From Spirosoma profusum (GTDB taxonomy: Bacteria; Bacteroidota; Bacteroidia; Cytophagales; Spirosomataceae), in NCBI RefSeq assembly GCF_014699005.1, contig NZ_JACWZY010000002.1:518786-582785 (forward strand): DNA of 64,000 nucleotides, in the 5' to 3' direction. The notes under the pieces were generated by a model that saw nothing but the letters and a program-made list of their open reading frames with translations, had not been told where the DNA came from and made no database searches. Positions 1 to 8,392 of the stretch are shown one piece after another; positions within the stretch are counted from its first letter, which is position 1; every line of letters starts with the position of its first letter. The position numbers and the translations under genes were made by a program.

Positions 1-745
1 ATTGCTCAATAGACAATTTAACCGGCGAATTGGCCTGCCCTGTCCAACGTAGTCCTGCTGGATGCCCCACAAAAGAGCCTTTCTTTACATGCACGATGCC
101 GCCTGAGCCCATCCAGTCGCCCTGGTTATCAGCGTAGAACAGTTCACCATCAAAAATACCAAGTCCGCAGGGTGAGCGCATACCCGTAGCCCAGGGCTGC
201 ATATTGCCTTTTTCATCTATTTTCATGGTCCAGCCTCGCCAGGGAACACGACTTTCGCCCCGCCACCATTCCTCGTCGCCGAACGCTACGTTACCCGTTA
301 CGAAAAACTGACCGTCGGGCGCAATCTTAGGACCGAAGCTATACTCATGATAGTGGCCCGACAACGGCCAGGCGAATATGGTTTCGAATACGTCGGCTTT
401 CCCATCGTCGTTGGAATCAACCAGTTTCGTGAGTTCACCACGCTGAGCGCAGTAAAAAGCACCTTCTTTGTATGTAAGCCCCAGAATTTCGTGCAGGCCT
501 GTAGCAAACTTGCGGAAATATGGTTTGCGGCTGGTTGGGTTTTCGACAACCCAGATATCACCCCGGCGTGTAGCTACACCCAGATCGCCGTTGGGCAGTA
601 CAGTCAGGCCGCCGACTTCGAGCAGAGTACCCTCCGGTGCGGTTACTTTCAGAATCTTAAAAAAATCCTCCTCTTTCGGCGACTCCTGTGCCTGAACCGC
701 TACATAGCTGGCAACCGTGAAGAGGGCAGTTAGTATGTATTTCAT
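1..745 (-). CDS. Secreted PQQ-dehydrogenase-like beta-propeller protein, 3' part outside window
   Basis: The reading frame is open from an ATG at 743-745 leftward to the window edge (about 248 codons), so the C-terminus is missing. It begins with a signal peptide (MKYILTALFTVASYVAVQAQ). The mature start (PEGTLLEVGGLTVLPNGDLG, RRGDIWVVENP, GLHEILGLTYKEGAFYCAQR) is typical of the soluble glucose/sorbosone dehydrogenase-like propeller found in large Bacteroidota and Planctomycete heme-binding proteins (DUF7133 type), which often carry a CxxCH domain further on. That part would lie outside the window. It follows the DUF1080 gene 842-2743 on the same strand with about 96 bp between, so the two are probably co-transcribed and linked to sugar oxidation or uptake. 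The family call is by resemblance; substrate unknown. Confidence 0.75.
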   Translation of the reverse strand, partial: MKYILTALFTVASYVAVQAQESPKEEDFFKILKVTAPEGTLLEVGGLTVLPNGDLGVATRRGDIWVVENPTSRKPYFRKFATGLHEILGLTYKEGAFYCAQRGELTKLVDSNDDGKADVFETIFAWPLSGHYHEYSFGPKIAPDGQFFVTGNVAFGDEEWWRGESRVPWRGWTMKIDEKGNMQPWATGMRSPCGLGIFDGELFYADNQGDWMGSGGIVHVKKGSFVGHPAGLRWTGQANSPVKLSIEQ

Positions 746-760
746 GAGCTGAATTAGTCA

Positions 761-841
761 ATGTATGCTGTGTGATATACGATCGGGGCCGCCCGTGCGG
801 TATGGTTACGCTTCATATATCCTACTACATACATCATACAT
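761..841. repeat. Imperfect palindrome of the GATGTATGAAGTATGATGTA family
   Basis: The left part has ATGTATGctgtgTGATATA and the right part is its rough inverse ending CATACATCATACAT. It fills the gap between the DUF1080 gene and the propeller gene. It is related to the palindromes at 3664, 8318 and 43068, and is the most degraded of the four. Confidence 0.5.
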
Positions 842-2743
842 TTAAAATAGGATTGAGTAAACCACTTTGCCTTTCACAGGGACAATCAGTTCCTGCCGCC
901 CGTTTGCTTCCCGAATGCTGGGTTTTGCTCCTGCTACGTCGTCGATACGTACATACGCCTGCCCATCGACCATATACGTACCATTTTCCAGCGCGCTGAT
1001 GGTGCTGCCGCTCACCAGACGAGCGTAGAGGTCGCTGGGGGGATTGGCAATGGTTACTTCCCGTTGAATGCCTTTTCCTTCACCTAACGTCCGGATTTTA
1101 TCATCGACAGAAGCGCCAAAACTTTGGTAGCGGAACGTAGGACGGTCGTTGTCGTCCAGTACGTATCCTTTGGGATGGTATCCGGAACCGGTTGTATCAG
1201 CAGGCCAGTTGGTTTGTGCCGATCCGAGTTTGGCGAGGAAAAACACGGGCGCGCCCAGCCGCTGAACCATTCCCATTGGTCGGGAAGAACCGTCGCCCCG
1301 TTCGTGCCACATGGGCGTTGTGTCCAGAAACATACCTCGCCATACTTGCACCAATGCGCCTTTGTCGAGATCGTACGTATAATGTACCTGTTCCGGGCTG
1401 CCTACCGACACGGCGTGGGTGACACGTAGCGTTCGGCCCTGCGTGTTTTTCTCGCCGGGCATGTCCATGAAACTACGTAGCATCGTATTCGTATTGGCTT
1501 CGACCAGAATAGGATCGGCTTCTTCGCCAGAGCCACCTGCGCCATCTCCGATAACGTATTCGCGGATGCCCGGTCCGGCAATGGTCAGCCCTATTGCGGG
1601 TTGCGCCCAGTCGACAAATTTCGAGTACAAAAGCTCAAAAGGAAGGTCGCCTTTAGCTAACGTCGCTTGCCCACGAGCATTCCATTCGCCGGGCGAAATG
1701 ACAGTCTGATTATTAATTTTCATCAGACCACCGCCCCCGGGTACGCCCAGATTGAATTTGTATTCACCAGCCTCAGAAACACGTAACGTACCCGTGTAAC
1801 GAATCAGAAACTCGTTCGGAATCCGGCTCACGTTAGCCGAAAGTACTGTAGTGGCCCCTTCTGATTCAGGAGCGGTTTTGTCGTAAGCAGGTTCTTTTTC
1901 AAACTTCCCTTTGTAGACAGCGTATTTCAGATTGACCAGTTCGGGACGGGGTTTGTCGTAGGCAACGTAGCGGATGTTACGGAAAGCTACCGCTCCGTGG
2001 TCGCCCTGAAAACGGATGGGGCCTAGTGATTTTTCGTCGGCGAAAGCGGAACCGCGTGTGGGGCCAGTCAACTCAACATTTTCCTGAACCACTACGCCGT
2101 TTAGTTCAATCCGAATCACGCGGGCGTTTTCGGTTTTCTGCGGTACCCCGCCGGGACCGTTGCTGTTGAAACGCGGTGCCTGAAACGAGATTTTGATGTG
2201 TTGCCACAAACCCGGCGCGCGACTGGCGTTCTGACGGGCAGCATGGCCCTCGTAGCCTTTTTGTCCATCAGGTCGTTTGTCGTCCCAACGTTCGTACACG
2301 GCTCCATTGTCGTGTACGTTCGGGGTGCGAATTTCCCAGCTATCACGCAGTTGTACTTCGTAGCGACCTTGCAGATACACCCCAGAATTCGACTTTACAG
2401 CCATCATATAATCGAGTTCCAGGTCGACATCGCCGTGCTGTAGACTTGTAAACAAGTCGTATTTGTACGGATTCTGAGCATCGGGTGGCATTTTAGCCAT
2501 CGGGATATTCGCCAGAACACCGGTGCCTTTATCGGTCACGAGCGTGTTGTCCTTGGACAAATCTGCCCGAACACCGCCTAGAATCTGCCAATTGGCTGTG
2601 GGCGATACAAAAGCACTTAAATCGTTGAGGGTGACTGAAGTTCCCGGCATCGGGGCGGGTTGAGCCAGTGCCAGACCGATACCCAAAAGGCAGCCCAGAC
2701 TCAGCAGCCCTCCGAAACGAGCTGAAAGAATAGAGGTTATCAT
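842..2743 (-). CDS. Secreted DUF1080 (3-keto-disaccharide hydrolase family) protein with PA14-like module
   Basis: 633 residues with an N-terminal signal peptide (hydrophobic stretch ending GLALAQP). Residues about 38-260 are a DUF1080 LamG-like domain: the motif SNSGVYLQGRYEVQLRDSWE is the hallmark, followed by GLWQHIKISFQAPRF and the closing GAVAFRNIRYV. A second module around residues 290-400 (NEFLIRYTGTLRVSEAGEYKF, GLMKINNQTVI) resembles a PA14-type carbohydrate-binding fold. The rest is a beta-rich C-terminal region I cannot name. Known family members cleave 3-keto-glycosides made by GFO/IDH/MocA dehydrogenases; two such dehydrogenases lie at 30551 and 32782. It is divergent from a second DUF1080 gene at 2866, and the propeller gene follows it. 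The exact substrate is unknown. Confidence 0.85.
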   Translation of the reverse strand: MITSILSARFGGLLSLGCLLGIGLALAQPAPMPGTSVTLNDLSAFVSPTANWQILGGVRADLSKDNTLVTDKGTGVLANIPMAKMPPDAQNPYKYDLFTSLQHGDVDLELDYMMAVKSNSGVYLQGRYEVQLRDSWEIRTPNVHDNGAVYERWDDKRPDGQKGYEGHAARQNASRAPGLWQHIKISFQAPRFNSNGPGGVPQKTENARVIRIELNGVVVQENVELTGPTRGSAFADEKSLGPIRFQGDHGAVAFRNIRYVAYDKPRPELVNLKYAVYKGKFEKEPAYDKTAPESEGATTVLSANVSRIPNEFLIRYTGTLRVSEAGEYKFNLGVPGGGGLMKINNQTVISPGEWNARGQATLAKGDLPFELLYSKFVDWAQPAIGLTIAGPGIREYVIGDGAGGSGEEADPILVEANTNTMLRSFMDMPGEKNTQGRTLRVTHAVSVGSPEQVHYTYDLDKGALVQVWRGMFLDTTPMWHERGDGSSRPMGMVQRLGAPVFFLAKLGSAQTNWPADTTGSGYHPKGYVLDDNDRPTFRYQSFGASVDDKIRTLGEGKGIQREVTIANPPSDLYARLVSGSTISALENGTYMVDGQAYVRIDDVAGAKPSIREANGRQELIVPVKGKVVYSILF

Positions 2744-2768
2744 GCGTTTACCATAAGATTTGAAGGGC

Positions 2769-2776
2769 GAAAGTTA
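2769..2776 (-). promoter_or_regulatory. Possible -7 element for the 842-2743 gene
   Basis: Reads TAACTTTC on the minus strand, one base off the Bacteroidota TAnnTTTG element, 26 bp upstream of the ATG. The same variant occurs before blaI. No clear -33 TTG was seen. Confidence 0.35.
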
Positions 2777-2817
2777 CATTTTTTCCCCGTAAAAGACTGC
2801 GAATAAACAGTTAGACT

Positions 2818-2825
2818 TATCTTTG
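2818..2825 (+). promoter_or_regulatory. -7 promoter element for DUF1080 gene 2866
   Basis: TATCTTTG matches TAnnTTTG exactly and lies 40 bp upstream of the ATG at 2866, in the gap between two divergent DUF1080 genes. The -33 TTTG half is not evident. Confidence 0.55.
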
Positions 2826-2865
2826 ATCGTTTTACGGACGAACTCATTATTTCGAAACATTTTCC

Positions 2866-3660
2866 ATGAAAAACGTACGATTACCAATTGCCCTTTGCCT
2901 CGCTATTGTTTGTCAGGGTTATACCAATCTGGCCCTTGCTCAAACGGAACCAAGCAAACAGACTCCCCAGTCCACCGAAATCTGGGAACCTGTTCCGCCT
3001 GTCGTAACGCCCGGTACGATTACCGCCAATACATCCGGCACAACTCCTCCTTCGGATGCCATTGTGCTTTTCGACGGAAAAAATGCCGATCAGTGGGTAG
3101 CCAACAAAGGTTATAATCCAACGCCTAGCACTGATCCACTTCAGTGGCCCGTACGTGATGGTGTCCTGTATTCATCAAAAACGTCGTCGGCGAAAACCAA
3201 GCAGGAGTTTGGTGACATGCAATTGCACATTGAGTTTCAGACACCGGCCAAAGTGGAAGGCAACGGTCAGGGACGTGGCAACAGTGGTATTTTCCTGCAG
3301 GGACGTTACGAATTGCAGGTGCTGGATAACTACGAAAATCCAACCTACGTAAATGGTATGGTCGGCTCAATTTACAAGCAGGCTATTCCGCTGGCGAACC
3401 CCAGCCGTAAACCCGGTGAATGGCAGTCGTATGATATCATCTATAATGCTCCCAAATTCAATAAAGCTGGCCTGATGCTGGAACCTGCTTTTGTAACTGT
3501 GCTGCTCAATGGCGTGCTGGTGCAGAACCACGTAGCGATTCGCGGTACAACCGAATACATCGGCTATCCGAAAGTTGTAGCGCACGGCAAAGGCCCCCTC
3601 ATTCTGCAAGACCACGGAAACCCGGTTGGTTTCCGCAATATTTGGGTAAGAGAATTGTAA
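2866..3660 (+). CDS. Secreted DUF1080 (3-keto-disaccharide hydrolase family) protein
   Basis: 264 residues. A signal peptide ends near ALAQ (residue 26), then a Pro/Thr-rich linker to about residue 60. Residues about 65-264 form one DUF1080 domain: IVLFDGKNADQWV at its start, GNSGIFLQGRYELQVLDNYE in the middle, and GPLILQDHGNPVGFRNIWVR at the end. It is close to the family's minimal length, unlike its divergent neighbour with extra modules. The two may act on related 3-keto sugars. A TATCTTTG element lies 40 bp upstream. A palindrome (3664-3734) and a terminator-like stem (3757-3786) follow. The domain is clear; substrate is inferred only from the family. Confidence 0.88.
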   Translation: MKNVRLPIALCLAIVCQGYTNLALAQTEPSKQTPQSTEIWEPVPPVVTPGTITANTSGTTPPSDAIVLFDGKNADQWVANKGYNPTPSTDPLQWPVRDGVLYSSKTSSAKTKQEFGDMQLHIEFQTPAKVEGNGQGRGNSGIFLQGRYELQVLDNYENPTYVNGMVGSIYKQAIPLANPSRKPGEWQSYDIIYNAPKFNKAGLMLEPAFVTVLLNGVLVQNHVAIRGTTEYIGYPKVVAHGKGPLILQDHGNPVGFRNIWVREL

Positions 3661-3663
3661 AAA

Positions 3664-3734
3664 GATGTATGAAGTATGATGTAGGATATATTCTTGATTC
3701 TGATTTTATAGCTTATATCATACCTCATACATTC
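3664..3734. repeat. Palindrome of the GATGTATGAAGTATGATGTA family
   Basis: The left arm GATGTATGAAGTATGATGTA starts 4 bp after the DUF1080 stop codon; the right arm (TATCATACCTCATACATTC) is its imperfect inverse. Same family as 8318-8389 and 43068-43134. Confidence 0.65.
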
Positions 3735-3756
3735 CTGTAAACTTGCCATTTAATAA

Positions 3757-3786
3757 GAGCCCTCGGCGTTTGTCGGGGGCTTTTTG
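3757..3786 (+). terminator. Rho-independent terminator
   Basis: Stem AGCCCTCG / CGGGGGCT with a short loop, followed by five T. It fits termination after the 2866 gene, downstream of the palindrome. Confidence 0.7.
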
Positions 3787-3817
3787 TATCATTGCCTGAT
3801 TATTTGATGGATAGCCT

Positions 3818-4327
3818 ATGCGCGTTATTTACTTCCTATTTTGTCTGATGACCAGCTTGCTGACGGCGTGCTCTACGACGACAGTATTTATCGTGCGCCA
3901 TGCCGAGAAAGTCAGCGAAGCCGACACGACTGATTTGACCCCGGCGGGTCATGAACGGGCGCAGGCGTTAGTCGACGTATTAGCCTCCAAAGGAGTCGAT
4001 TCGATTTTTACGACACCGTATCGACGTACCCGCCAGACTGCCGCACCGCTCGCCCGTCAACTCGGGCTGACGATGGTCGATTATCCAGCCCGACCCAATG
4101 AGGCAATTGTGAAACGTATCAACCTGATACGTAGCAAAATGGTGCTGGTCGTTGGGCACAGCAATACCATTCTGGATATTGCCAAAGGATTAGGCACACA
4201 GCCGTCCATGACAACAATTGCATCAGGCGATTTCGATAATCTGCTACGTGTCCAGATCAAGCGGGGATTGTTTGGTACATCAAGAACAATTTCGCAGACA
4301 ACTTACGGCCAGCCAACGCCACCGTAA
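3818..4327 (+). CDS. Histidine phosphatase family lipoprotein
   Basis: 169 residues. The N-terminus is a lipoprotein signal with lipobox LTAC (Cys18). A branch-1 histidine phosphatase (phosphoglycerate mutase-like) domain follows. The phosphate-binding RHAEK motif contains Arg27 and His28, the likely phospho-accepting histidine. TTPYRRTRQTA supplies the second arginine and VVGHSNT (His114) the second histidine. At about 150 mature residues it is a short member with no large cap insertion. It probably removes phosphate from a small molecule or sugar in the periplasm; the substrate cannot be told. It stands alone, preceded by a terminator and followed by an inverted repeat. Confidence 0.88.
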   Translation: MRVIYFLFCLMTSLLTACSTTTVFIVRHAEKVSEADTTDLTPAGHERAQALVDVLASKGVDSIFTTPYRRTRQTAAPLARQLGLTMVDYPARPNEAIVKRINLIRSKMVLVVGHSNTILDIAKGLGTQPSMTTIASGDFDNLLRVQIKRGLFGTSRTISQTTYGQPTPP

Positions 4328-4336
4328 ATGGGCTCC

Positions 4337-4406
4337 GACAGGCTCCGGCTGTCGGTTGTAGTTACCAGGTTAGTCGCTGTCGGAGTCGCGACAGCCGGAG
4401 CCTGTC
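4337..4406. repeat. Inverted repeat with 18-bp perfect arms
   Basis: GACAGGCTCCGGCTGTCG at 4337-4354 is repeated as its exact reverse complement at 4389-4406. It lies 9 bp after the phosphatase stop. Each arm is itself partly self-complementary. Confidence 0.8.
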
Positions 4407-4450
4407 AGGGCCTGCTATTCAACTATTCTTAAAATCATGCAAATGCAGTA

Positions 4451-4481
4451 TTGATGAAGGTGTTACGTGCTTCTACCTTTG
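4451..4481 (+). promoter_or_regulatory. Promoter of the 4508 gene (-33 TTG, -7 TACCTTTG)
   Basis: TTG at 4451-4453, 20 bp, then TACCTTTG at 4474-4481, an exact TAnnTTTG. A start near 4486 would leave a leader of about 22 nt before the ATG at 4508. This argues against longer ORF starts at 4451 or 4454, which lie inside the promoter. Confidence 0.65.
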
Positions 4482-4507
4482 TTCAGCAACTGCCAACCAA
4501 TCGACTC

Positions 4508-5005
4508 ATGAAATCAGTGCGTAGTATCGGGTTAATCAGTTTGTTTTTTGTGCTTCTGCTACGTGTCCAGGCGCAGGAACCACGGTCGGCCGGCGATAAA
4601 ATGCCGACGCTACGTAAGAAGGTTGCTGTTACACCTGCTACCTATACGGGTCGCCAGCTAATCATAGGGAGCGGAGGAGGGTTCACCGGCGCTGCAACTG
4701 CCTATTACTTATTCGAAGACGGAAAATTGTTTGGGTGGCGCAATCGCGATACTACGTTCACATTCATTGCCCAGCAAACGCCCGCCAACACCAAAAAAGT
4801 CTTCGCTACGTTCGACGAAAAGTGTAAAATAAAAACCACCAAATTCGATTACCCTGGCAATACGTACAAGCTCGTGCGCTGGAAAAAAGGGAAAGAAATC
4901 TATAAGGTAGCCTGGGGCGAATCTGGCAAAATAGTCCCACCTAATTACCCGAAATTTTACGATTCGTTCATGGCCATGATTCCGGCTTCACTACGTCTGA
5001 AATAG
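4508..5005 (+). CDS. Secreted protein of unknown function
   Basis: 165 residues from the ATG at 4508. A signal peptide (MKSVRSIGLISLFFVLLLRV, cleavage near QAQ) leads. The mature protein has a Gly-rich stretch LIIGSGGGFTGAATAYYLFE. In isolation this could be mistaken for a dinucleotide fold, but the protein is short, secreted and Lys-rich (KKVFATFDEKCKIKTTKFDY), so an enzyme call is not justified. I do not recognise the family. The longer frame to 4451 is rejected because the promoter sits inside it. It precedes the M4 protease by 35 bp on the same strand, so the two may share a transcript. Confidence 0.7.
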   Translation: MKSVRSIGLISLFFVLLLRVQAQEPRSAGDKMPTLRKKVAVTPATYTGRQLIIGSGGGFTGAATAYYLFEDGKLFGWRNRDTTFTFIAQQTPANTKKVFATFDEKCKIKTTKFDYPGNTYKLVRWKKGKEIYKVAWGESGKIVPPNYPKFYDSFMAMIPASLRLK

Positions 5006-5040
5006 CGCTCTTTCGCTCATTCATTCTTTCACTCTTTGTC

Positions 5041-8000
5041 ATGAAACCACAGCTATTCTTACTAACGGGCCTTTTTGTTGCCTCCGCTACGTTGGCTCAG
5101 CAGCCTGAATCTGGATTTGCCCAGAAACGAAAAACTGGTGCTGCTTCATCCGATCTGCCGCAACGTCTCGGTGCTACGGTGGTATCGCCACCTACCAATA
5201 AAATTGGACGGCAGACAATGTTGGGAACGAGTCAAAATGCTTCTTCGCTGGAGCCAATGCGTCTGCGCGTGGTACGTGACGCAACGACCAATCTGCCCAT
5301 CTTTATCGAACGTAGAGTGAGCCCGAAAACGGCTATCAATAAAGGGGCGCGGTTGTCGGCTGCGGCCGCTACGTCGGTAACGTATCAGTTTATGGGGCAG
5401 CTACGTAGTTTGCTGAAAATCGAAAATCCTGAATCACAATTCACGGTTCGGCAATCTGAAACGGATGACCTCGGGCAAATGCACCTTCGCCTGATGCAGA
5501 CTCACCGGGGCATCCCCGTCCTCGGCGCTGAACTGGTTGCTCACCTCACCGACGGCAACGTAACAACGTTGAATGGACGGTATCAACTGGTACCGGAAAC
5601 ATTGTCAACGACCCCAAAACTAAATCTGACAGATGCCTCAGAACGGGCGCTCAACGATGTGCGCAAAACCGCTACCGTCCGTTCGTTTGGGGATAATATC
5701 CTGAAACTGAAATCGTCGGAAGGCGATTTGTGCGTGTTCATGGCTGATAACGGCGAGGCTAAACTGGCTTATCAACTGACAGTACGTCCGAACATGCTCG
5801 AACGCTGGGAATATACCATCGACGCGCAAACTGGCGAAGTTCTCGATAAGTATAATCACACTTGTTCGTTTGCAGGGCCAATCAAAGCAACTGGTAAAGA
5901 CCTCAACGGTGCCACACGTACGTTCCAGACGTATCAGCACACGAACAATACGTATTACATGGTTGATGCCTCACGGGCAATGTTCAAGTCGTCGACGTCT
6001 AAAATGCCGGACAATCCGGTTGGGGCGCTCTGGACGGTTGATGCGAAAAATACGTTCGGTGATAAACAGGAAATCTACCAGATTACGTCTGCCAACAACA
6101 CCAACTGGACTCCTACAGCAATTTCGGCACATTACAACGCTGGAATTGCCTATGAATATTACCTCAATACGTTCAAACGTAACGCGCTCAATGGCAATGG
6201 CGAAACCATCGTATCGATTGTGAACATGCCCGACGACGATGGGAAAGCAATGGATAACGCTTACTGGAACGGCAAGGTAATGGCGTATGGCAACGGCAAA
6301 TTGCTGAAACCACTGGCGGGCGCTCTGGACGTAGCGGGCCACGAAATGACCCACGGCGTGATTCAGAACACGGCCAATTTGCAGTACAAAAATCAGTCGG
6401 GCGCGATCAATGAATCGATGGCCGACGTTTTCGGAGCTATGATCGACCGCGACGATTGGAAGCTTGGCGAAGACGTAGCAACGTCCCAGGTATTGCCATC
6501 GGGTGCGCTACGTGACCTCTCGAACCCAAATCAGGGCGGGAAAGCCAAAGATCCCAATGGCTATCAGCCGGCTACAATGTCGCAATACGATAATACGACG
6601 GAAGACAACGGTGGCGTACACATCAACAGCGGCATTCCCAATTTTGCTTTCTTCAAATTCGCTACGGCTGTCGGAAAAGACAAAGCCGAGAAAGTGTATT
6701 ATCAGGCGTTGACTAAATATCTGGTACGTACCTCTCAATTCCTCGATTTGCGACTGGCCGTTATCAAAGCCGCCGGCGACCTCTACGGGGCCACCGGAGC
6801 CGAGGTCAATGCTGCCAAAGCGGCTTTTGATGCTGTCGGCATACTGGATGGCACCCAGACAAACCCCGGCAAACAGCCCGACGTACCAGTTGCCAACGGT
6901 CAAGATCTGCTCCTATTAACCCGAACAACTGACAGCCGACTTTATGCAACGACAGTAGGTTCCCAGCAGTTAACAGTGAAATCGGCGTTGGCATTGAAAC
7001 ACCGCCCGAGCGTAACCGACGATGGGAAATTTGCGTACTACGTAACGACGGACAAACGCATTCGTGCGGTAAGTCTGACTGGTACGGCTTCTGAAACAGT
7101 TATTTCCGATGAGACAATCTGGAGCAACGTAGCGATATCAAAAGACGGTACTAAACTGGCCGCCCTGACTGATGCACAGGATGCTTCCGTCTATGTGTAT
7201 AGCTACGCTAAAAAGAAATGGACGCAGTTTAAACTGTATAACCCAACTTACACGGAAGGCGTTGGAACAGGCGACGTAAAATATGCCGATTCGTTCGAGT
7301 GGGATTTTACGGGCGAGAACATTGTCTATGATGCATACAACTCCCTGAAAAACAACACAGGTGATGCCGTCGATTACTGGGACGTAGGCTTTATCAATGT
7401 CTGGAATAACAAAACGGGCGACTTCGCAAAAGGCAATATCGAAAAGCTGTTCTCGGGTCTGGAGGAGGGTGAAAGTATTGGAAACCCGTCGTTCTCTAAA
7501 AACTCCCCCGATATAATTGCTTTTGACTACGTCAACGAAAATGACAACAGCTATTACGTAGTGGCTACCGACATCAGCACAGGTGGTTTGGAGGGCGTTT
7601 ATGAAAACAATACGTTAGGTTTTCCGAGTTACTCCCGGCTGGATAATCAGCTGGTGTTCAGTACAAAATCGGGTTCGAAAGAGAATGTATCGGGTATAAA
7701 ACTGGGAACCGATAAAATATCGCCTTCGGGATCGGTATCGCTGCTGTATGAAAACACAAAATGGCCGGTATGGTATACCCAGGCTAACCGCGCCATTCCG
7801 ACAAAAACCGCACAAACCATTACGTTCGATGCCATTTCCGACCGCTATTTCAACCAGGGCGATCTGCCATTAAAAGCAACCTGTTCGTCAAATCTGGCGG
7901 TTAGTTTTCAGGTGAAAAGTGGCCCCGCTACGTTGAGCGGTAGTACGTTGAGATTTACGGGTGTGGGTGTGGTGACGATTCGCGCATTCCAGAACGGAAA

Positions 8001-8319
8001 CGACCAGTTTTCTGCGGCAACCGACGTAGAACGAAGCTTTAACGTACTGGCCGTTCTCGGAACGGAACCCGCGTGGTCTGATGCGCTGTCGGTATACCCA
8101 AATCCGGTTGGTAATACGCTCAACGTCGAGTTGCCATCTACCGAACGTATCGAACAGGTATTGATTCAGGGACTGACGGGTGCTACATTGTTGAAGCCGT
8201 CGATTCAACCTCGTCAGCATTCCACTACGTTAGATGTTGGCCAACTGCCGAAAGGGTTGTACATCCTGCAAATCCAAACCCCCAACGGAGCCACCAGCCG
8301 CAAAGTGGTGAAGGAGTGA
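5041..8319 (+). CDS. Secreted M4 (thermolysin-family) metalloprotease with T9SS sorting domain
   Basis: 1092 residues: signal peptide, FTP/PepSY-type propeptide (about 110-280), M4 catalytic domain (about 290-610), a TolB-like propeller region (about 630-920), a bacterial Ig-like stretch (QTITFDAISDRYFNQGDLPL onward), and a type A T9SS tail (SVYPNPVGNTLNVELP, KGLYILQI, ending RKVVKE). Zinc ligands and base are intact: HEMTH with His434, Glu435 and His438, and Glu458 in NESMAD. It is about twice the length of thermolysin precursors because of the C-terminal modules. It should be carried through the outer membrane by the type IX system and act outside the cell on proteins. Its 3' end abuts a palindrome shared with the convergent M56 gene. 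Confidence 0.93.
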   Translation: MKPQLFLLTGLFVASATLAQQPESGFAQKRKTGAASSDLPQRLGATVVSPPTNKIGRQTMLGTSQNASSLEPMRLRVVRDATTNLPIFIERRVSPKTAINKGARLSAAAATSVTYQFMGQLRSLLKIENPESQFTVRQSETDDLGQMHLRLMQTHRGIPVLGAELVAHLTDGNVTTLNGRYQLVPETLSTTPKLNLTDASERALNDVRKTATVRSFGDNILKLKSSEGDLCVFMADNGEAKLAYQLTVRPNMLERWEYTIDAQTGEVLDKYNHTCSFAGPIKATGKDLNGATRTFQTYQHTNNTYYMVDASRAMFKSSTSKMPDNPVGALWTVDAKNTFGDKQEIYQITSANNTNWTPTAISAHYNAGIAYEYYLNTFKRNALNGNGETIVSIVNMPDDDGKAMDNAYWNGKVMAYGNGKLLKPLAGALDVAGHEMTHGVIQNTANLQYKNQSGAINESMADVFGAMIDRDDWKLGEDVATSQVLPSGALRDLSNPNQGGKAKDPNGYQPATMSQYDNTTEDNGGVHINSGIPNFAFFKFATAVGKDKAEKVYYQALTKYLVRTSQFLDLRLAVIKAAGDLYGATGAEVNAAKAAFDAVGILDGTQTNPGKQPDVPVANGQDLLLLTRTTDSRLYATTVGSQQLTVKSALALKHRPSVTDDGKFAYYVTTDKRIRAVSLTGTASETVISDETIWSNVAISKDGTKLAALTDAQDASVYVYSYAKKKWTQFKLYNPTYTEGVGTGDVKYADSFEWDFTGENIVYDAYNSLKNNTGDAVDYWDVGFINVWNNKTGDFAKGNIEKLFSGLEEGESIGNPSFSKNSPDIIAFDYVNENDNSYYVVATDISTGGLEGVYENNTLGFPSYSRLDNQLVFSTKSGSKENVSGIKLGTDKISPSGSVSLLYENTKWPVWYTQANRAIPTKTAQTITFDAISDRYFNQGDLPLKATCSSNLAVSFQVKSGPATLSGSTLRFTGVGVVTIRAFQNGNDQFSAATDVERSFNVLAVLGTEPAWSDALSVYPNPVGNTLNVELPSTERIEQVLIQGLTGATLLKPSIQPRQHSTTLDVGQLPKGLYILQIQTPNGATSRKVVKE

Positions 8320-8389
8320 TGTATGAAGTATGATATAGGGTGTATGATTGTCAGCACTTTCATACACCCTACATCATACTTCATACATC
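8318..8389. repeat. Palindrome between convergent genes, 30-bp arms with one mismatch
   Basis: The arm at 8318-8347 (starts GATGTATGAAGTATGATATA) and its inverse at 8360-8389 differ at one position. It begins inside the M4 protease stop codon and ends 3 bp before the stop codon of the M56 gene, filling the convergent gap. It probably acts as a bidirectional transcript-end structure. Confidence 0.85.
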
Positions 8390-8392
8390 TTT

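Noticed and set aside
4451..4507. N-terminal extension of the 4508 gene
   Set aside because: It starts with TTG/ATG inside a good -33/-7 promoter and would bury the signal peptide.
4660..4720. GSGGGFTGAATAYYL as a nucleotide-binding motif in the 4508 product
   Set aside because: The protein is short, secreted and lacks the rest of a Rossmann fold.
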